Source: Lumbricus terrestris (lineage: Eukaryota > Annelida > Clitellata > Crassiclitellata > Lumbricidae). From it: a stretch of DNA of 64,000 nucleotides. The translations under genes and the position numbers were made by a program. Below, piece by piece: positions 61,839 to 64,000 of this stretch. The notes under the pieces are model-generated. The model worked only from the letters and a program-made list of their open reading frames with translations, did not search any database and was not told where the DNA came from. The first letter of the stretch is position 1. Each line of letters starts with the position of its first letter. The DNA is taken from contig OX457037.1 in the NCBI GenBank assembly GCA_949752735.1, positions 36,144,371 to 36,208,370 of the forward strand. Reading direction: 5' to 3'.

Positions 61839-62999
61839 TGTTGAATAGCAAGGCATAATAATATTATATTTCCTGAAGTACACAGTAAGCTTTTCTCAAT
61901 GTCAAATACCGTATTCTTACTTCTGCAGAATTAGTCTAAACCGAAACACACGTTTTCTGCAAGTACCCTGCTGGGGTGTCTAAGAAATTACAAGTTACAA
62001 TCATCAACTTTCTAAGACGCCATTTTCTCCAAATTGTCAATTACCAGCAACTCGACAAAAAGCTTGAGCACTAACAAAATCTGAGAAGCACAAGAAATAT
62101 CATAGTGCATACAAGATTAATTTTAAAAAAAAAAGATTTTTAAGTGCTAATCCAAAAAAGCAAGCAACTGAGATTGTCCTAAACTTAACTGGAAGAGTGG
62201 ATCGAGTGGAAATGATCTGCAGTGCAATATCATAGTGAGTTTACTGAGTTAAAAGATTTATCAAGCTAACTACAACCACTTTAACACAAAGTTACAGTCA
62301 AAAGCAGCAAACATTAAAATGAATTAAACAAACACGATAAACTAATGAAATTTGGTATGCAATGCGCATTGCTCATTATCAGTTTTATACTCAAAATGTC
62401 AAAATATACTCTGCTACATCCCGTAACAGTTGAACTGAATTTGCTATCTGGAAGAGCAAATTCACTTTAGTGGAAAAGTTGATCAAGGTGGAAAACCCCA
62501 AACAAAGGACTTAAACCACATTTTAACTATGGAGAATCTGCAGTAAGCCTACAGTGTTCTCTGTGTTCGCATTCTTCAAAATTTGGCAGATTTAATTGAC
62601 AGAATGGACAGAGAAACCTGACTAACAGCTTCACGTATTGTTGAATTTTGTTTCAGGCCACATCTGCCTCTTTTGACATCTTCATAGCTTTCTACTTGCA
62701 CTCACACATCAACTGTCAGTGAAATAATGCTCAATCTAATTTAACGACTTGCAATTGATCTAGTTTCATACTTCAATCAACCTGGTTGTATGCTTATTAT
62801 GACAAGCTCATTTTTTAAATTACTGAACAAGGCGCTGAAAGAAACAGCTTAACTAGGTCATTCACATACGCTCAACCAAACTAAAAATTGATGGGCAGGT
62901 TAGGCCATAATCGGTTCCAGTTAGGCCAAAAACCCGCCCTGTTCAAGACGAAAAAGATAGTCAAAAAGGCAGACGGCTAGACTCTAGAGTGATTTTATT
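61839..62999. other. Intergenic, nothing recognised
   Basis: AT-rich, no coding pattern. 61032-61627 between the two hAT elements is similar, apart from a short direct repeat CCCACATAAGTGCCACCTTG at 61312-61350. Confidence 0.6.
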
Positions 63000-63395
63000 A
63001 TTATTACATAAATTTATTACGCGCGCAAGGTCACACCAAAGTGTGAATCTGAGGCGCGGATAGTTAGCCGCCAGAGGAAGATGCAGTTAAAGGTCCATGT
63101 GCTTGAAAGCCAAAGAGAAATAGTGAGTTTTGAGCCGTTTTTTGAAGGTAGGGAGTGAATTTGAGCAACGAAGAGAGAGTGGAAGTAGATTCCATTCTTT
63201 GGGAGCAATGGAATGCACGCGAGCCCATAACAGTTCTGCATCGAGGTTCAACTAAAAGACCCATGTTTGATGATCGCAGGCAACGAGGAGGAATATAAGG
63301 AGTAAGCAGGGACTGAAGGTAGGGAGGTGTACCGGTAGAGAGGGATTTGTAGGTTAAACAGGCCAATTTAAATGTGATGTGATGCACGTATGTTC
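63000..63395 (-). pseudogene. LINE reverse transcriptase C terminus (CR1/L2-like)
   Basis: The minus strand is open and reads HITFKLACLTYKSLSTGTPP, then YLQSLLTPYIPPRCLRSSNM and GSRAFHCSQRM, the F-K-LLTYK-ALNG...PPYL pattern of CR1/L2 ends. A related degraded piece lies at 40-235. Confidence 0.82.
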
Positions 63396-63404
63396 ATAAA
63401 GTGC

Positions 63405-64000
63405 TTTTCCTTAGCGTACCTCACTATTAATGTTTTTACTAAACTTGTCATCGTGCAGTTTTTTAAATACGACATCTACAACTTGAACCGGATTGTTTTT
63501 TGACGCCCAAGAAAAACTTTGAATATCGCTCAGTAAATTGAAACGATTAAAAGTTATATTTGAAGGCAGAGTTGAGTTTCATTCTTACCTAAATTTAAAG
63601 AATGAGTGTCTGTACTAAAATGACGATCGTACAGTTTTTTAAATAAGACAACAACAATTTGAATCGTGTTGTTTTTGCAATCCGGTTTTGAAAATCCCGA
63701 GAAAAACTTTGAATATCGCTCACTAAATTAAAACGATTTAAAATCATATTTGCAGGCAGAGTTTATCGGCAGTCATACCTAAATTTCAATAATGAGTGTT
63801 TGTACTAAAATGGTGATCGTGCAGTTTTTTAAATATGACATCAACAACTTGAACCGGATTGTTTTTACAATCCGGTTTTGGAAAGCCCGAGAAAAACTTG
63901 CAATATCGATCAGTAATTTAAAACGATTAAAATTCATATTTGCAGGCAGAGTTTATCGACAGTCATACCTAAATTTCAATAATGAGTGTTTGTACTAAAA
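63405..64000. repeat. Satellite of about 180-190 bp, three copies, running off the window
   Basis: CAGTTTTTTAAATA recurs at 63456, 63632 and 63822, followed each time by AACTTGAA(C/T)CG, GAGAAAAACTT, CGATTAAA and GGCAGAGTT. Copies are about 80-90 percent alike. The array may extend further right. Confidence 0.9.

Overview
The window is eukaryotic and metazoan. Its genes are split into short GC-richer exons with GT-AG introns (plus one probable GC-AG intron), set in AT-rich DNA that is full of microsatellites, tRNA-derived SINEs, LINE 3' ends, hAT and Tc1 miniature elements, one intact Copia element and one large terminal-inverted-repeat DNA transposon. Intron phases match across every junction I assembled. 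A GCKIII-type kinase and this mix of mobile elements fit an invertebrate, probably marine. The phylum cannot be fixed from the sequence.

Plus strand, about 0.9-40.3 kb: one long gene. Nine exons join in frame (4128-4404, 6229-6448, 20269-20458, 22062-22166, 24272-24883, 32795-33986, 36076-37304, 38336-38485, 39868-40283) and give about 1463 C-terminal residues. A 39-base exon at 928-966 is a possible addition, and the start lies upstream of the window or was not recognised. The product is a large glycosylated, Cys-rich ectodomain followed by five membrane segments and a cytosolic tail ending in a class I PDZ ligand (ETKV). The five-pass layout resembles prominin or Tweety, but I do not recognise the family.

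The introns of this gene hold most of the mobile DNA. At 12326-18925 is a 6.6-kb DNA transposon with inverted ends, an AATT target duplication and a two-exon gene for a 1414-residue transposase-like protein with a CGGQN motif (DUF7869-like, perhaps Sola-like) that carries ten 47-residue and four 36-residue repeats. It is inserted in an older LINE whose reading frame is restored when the element is removed. At 25423-30072 is a very young Copia element with identical-looking LTRs, a CGCTG target duplication, one intact polyprotein and a half-tRNA-iMet primer site. It sits in the tail of a SINE. Three hAT-type elements with perfect 8-bp duplications lie at 21637, 22778 and 30400.

Minus strand, 55.7-48.3 kb: a complete GCKIII Ste20-like kinase (STK24/25/26, Drosophila GckIII) of eight coding exons plus a short first exon, about 461 residues, with all catalytic motifs intact. 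There are two candidate first exons. A roughly 1-kb inverted-repeat element lies just upstream of it.

The rest (40.3-48.3 kb and 57-64 kb) is intergenic or unrecognised DNA with SINEs, LINE relics, hAT miniature elements and, at the right edge, a satellite with a repeat of about 180 bp that runs out of the window.
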